From: Bacteroidota bacterium
GTDB lineage: Bacteria > Bacteroidota > Bacteroidia > Chitinophagales > Chitinophagaceae
Assembly: GCA_028877045.1 (NCBI GenBank)
Contig: JAGWPQ010000070.1
Location: 1-7,689 of the forward strand
Length of the DNA stretch: 7,689 nucleotides
Reading direction: 5' to 3'
Shown: positions 7,303 to 7,689 of the stretch, piece by piece
Numbering within the stretch: the stretch's first letter is position 1
How the letters are laid out: every line of letters begins with the position of its first letter
Translations under genes and position numbers: made by a program
The notes under the pieces: generated by a model
What the model saw: the letters and a program-made list of their open reading frames with translations, nothing else
Database searches by the model: none
Told to the model about the DNA's origin: nothing

Positions 7303-7400
7303 ATGGCTTTTACAGGCAGTATGGAGGGCTTATGGGAAAGACCCGGATAAAATAATTATCCGTACAAAAGGTGGAGTTTAAATTCGGGAAACTCTCTTAG
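7303..7400 (+). pseudogene. Probable frameshifted remnant of a small Bacteroidota protein gene (IIIRTKGG motif)
   Basis: Two plus-strand frames each carry part of what looks like one protein. The frame from ATG 7303 reads MAFTGSMEGLW and then stops after a few more codons. The overlapping frame open to TAA at 7379-7381 reads YGKDPDKIIIRTKGGV. A third frame over 7371-7400 reads VEFKFGKLS before a stop. Joined, GSMEGL-x-YGKxPDKIIIRTKGG resembles the N-terminus of uncharacterised Bacteroidota proteins of roughly 200 residues, with G(S/T)-x-x-GL-x-(F/A)Y followed by (I/V)RTKGG and then a SEFG-like segment; this is from memory. At least two frameshifts and a large deletion would be needed, so it cannot encode the full protein. 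It could instead be chance, as the pieces are short. A further open stretch at 7407-7511, in the third frame (LRLKIVLLIEI), might belong to its C-terminus, but I would not rely on that. Confidence 0.4.
7344..7362. repeat. Inverted repeat CGGATAA-N5-TTATCCG
   Basis: Exact 7-bp arms at 7344-7350 and 7356-7362 flank AATAA. It lies within the codons for PDKIIIR of the presumed remnant, so the symmetry may be incidental to coding sequence. No T-run follows. Confidence 0.4.
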
Positions 7401-7578
7401 GCGTGATATTTTGATGATAATCACTGTTTTAAACCTTGCAACAGGCCCCGTAGTACTGTTATTTTACGATTAAAAATTGTGCTTCTTATAGAGATTACAT
7501 CAGCATTTTAAATCTGTATTTTCTCCAAAAATTCTTAACAGTAAAGCCATACATTAATTCCCTCAACAGTTTTAAACC

Positions 7579-7689
7579 TTATTTTTTCGCTAATCCAATA
7601 ATTAAAACAGGAAGTAAAATCAAATTGGTCAATGTTCCTGTTACCAATGTCAATGAGGTTAACCATCCTAATGCTTTGATGCCACCAAA
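7579..7689 (-). CDS. C-terminal end of an RND/MMPL-type membrane transporter (5' part outside window)
   Basis: The minus-strand frame is open from the window edge to TAA at 7579-7581, giving 36 residues. It starts FGGIKALGWLTSLTL and continues TGTLTNLILLPVLIIGLAKK. A glycine- and threonine-containing turn leads into a hydrophobic helix ending in LLPVLIIGL and a short lysine tail. This closely resembles the last transmembrane helix of RND-superfamily MMPL or patched-like exporters (the LGLLTALxxLxAxLxDLLLLP pattern), with Asn in place of the more usual Asp. Such proteins are inner-membrane, proton-driven exporters of lipids or other hydrophobic compounds. With only one helix visible the substrate and subfamily cannot be given. 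Its stop lies 868 bp upstream of the susC start on the same strand, so it is probably not in the susCD operon. No clear terminator follows it. Confidence 0.65.
   Translation of the reverse strand, partial: FGGIKALGWLTSLTLVTGTLTNLILLPVLIIGLAKK

Noticed and set aside
7279..7440. Structured RNA or riboswitch suggested by the successive inverted repeats
   Set aside because: No conserved core of a known riboswitch or housekeeping RNA could be recognised, and part of the stretch reads better as a decayed coding sequence.

Overview
The window looks like a chromosomal segment of an AT-rich member of the Bacteroidota, probably near the Chitinophagaceae (the phylum is well supported, the family is a guess). 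The evidence is a SusC/SusD outer-membrane nutrient-uptake pair, a DUF4369-thioredoxin lipoprotein, a -7 element of the Bacteroidota type (TAnnTTTG), and start codons preceded by A/T-rich sequence rather than Shine-Dalgarno motifs.

Layout. Positions 1-342 (+) are the C-terminal end of gatB, the tRNA amidotransferase subunit B, cut by the window edge. After a 44-bp gap holding a 12-bp direct repeat comes a TlpA/ResA-like thioredoxin lipoprotein (387-1508, +), probably co-transcribed with gatB. It ends directly against the stop codon of a convergent gene for a small secreted protein of unknown function (1509-2186, -). Upstream of that gene on the minus strand, and separated from it by a strong intrinsic terminator (2202-2234), is a susD-susC pair (susD 2250-3680, susC 3706-6711). 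The pair is transcribed leftward from a recognisable promoter near 6768-6795, with an inverted repeat over its -33 region.

Positions 6712-7578 (867 bp) hold no intact gene. This stretch contains several inverted repeats, an array of four CATATAAGCTA-like repeats facing one inverted copy across a CTCCTAATAGGAG palindrome (7126-7204), and on the plus strand what looks like the frameshifted remains of a small Bacteroidota gene with an IIIRTKGG motif (about 7303-7400). At the right edge (7579-7689, -) is the C-terminal end of an RND/MMPL-type membrane transporter.

How the genes relate. SusC and SusD should form an outer-membrane TonB-dependent importer with its surface substrate-binding lipoprotein. 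No glycan-degrading enzyme, peptidase, ECF sigma factor or anti-sigma factor is visible beside them, so the substrate cannot be read from context. The small secreted protein downstream may be a third, attenuated cistron of this operon, because it has no visible promoter of its own. I see no clearly new defence or mobile system. The parts most worth a second look are the repeat-rich intergenic region with its gene remnant and the terminator placed 15 nt ahead of a start codon.
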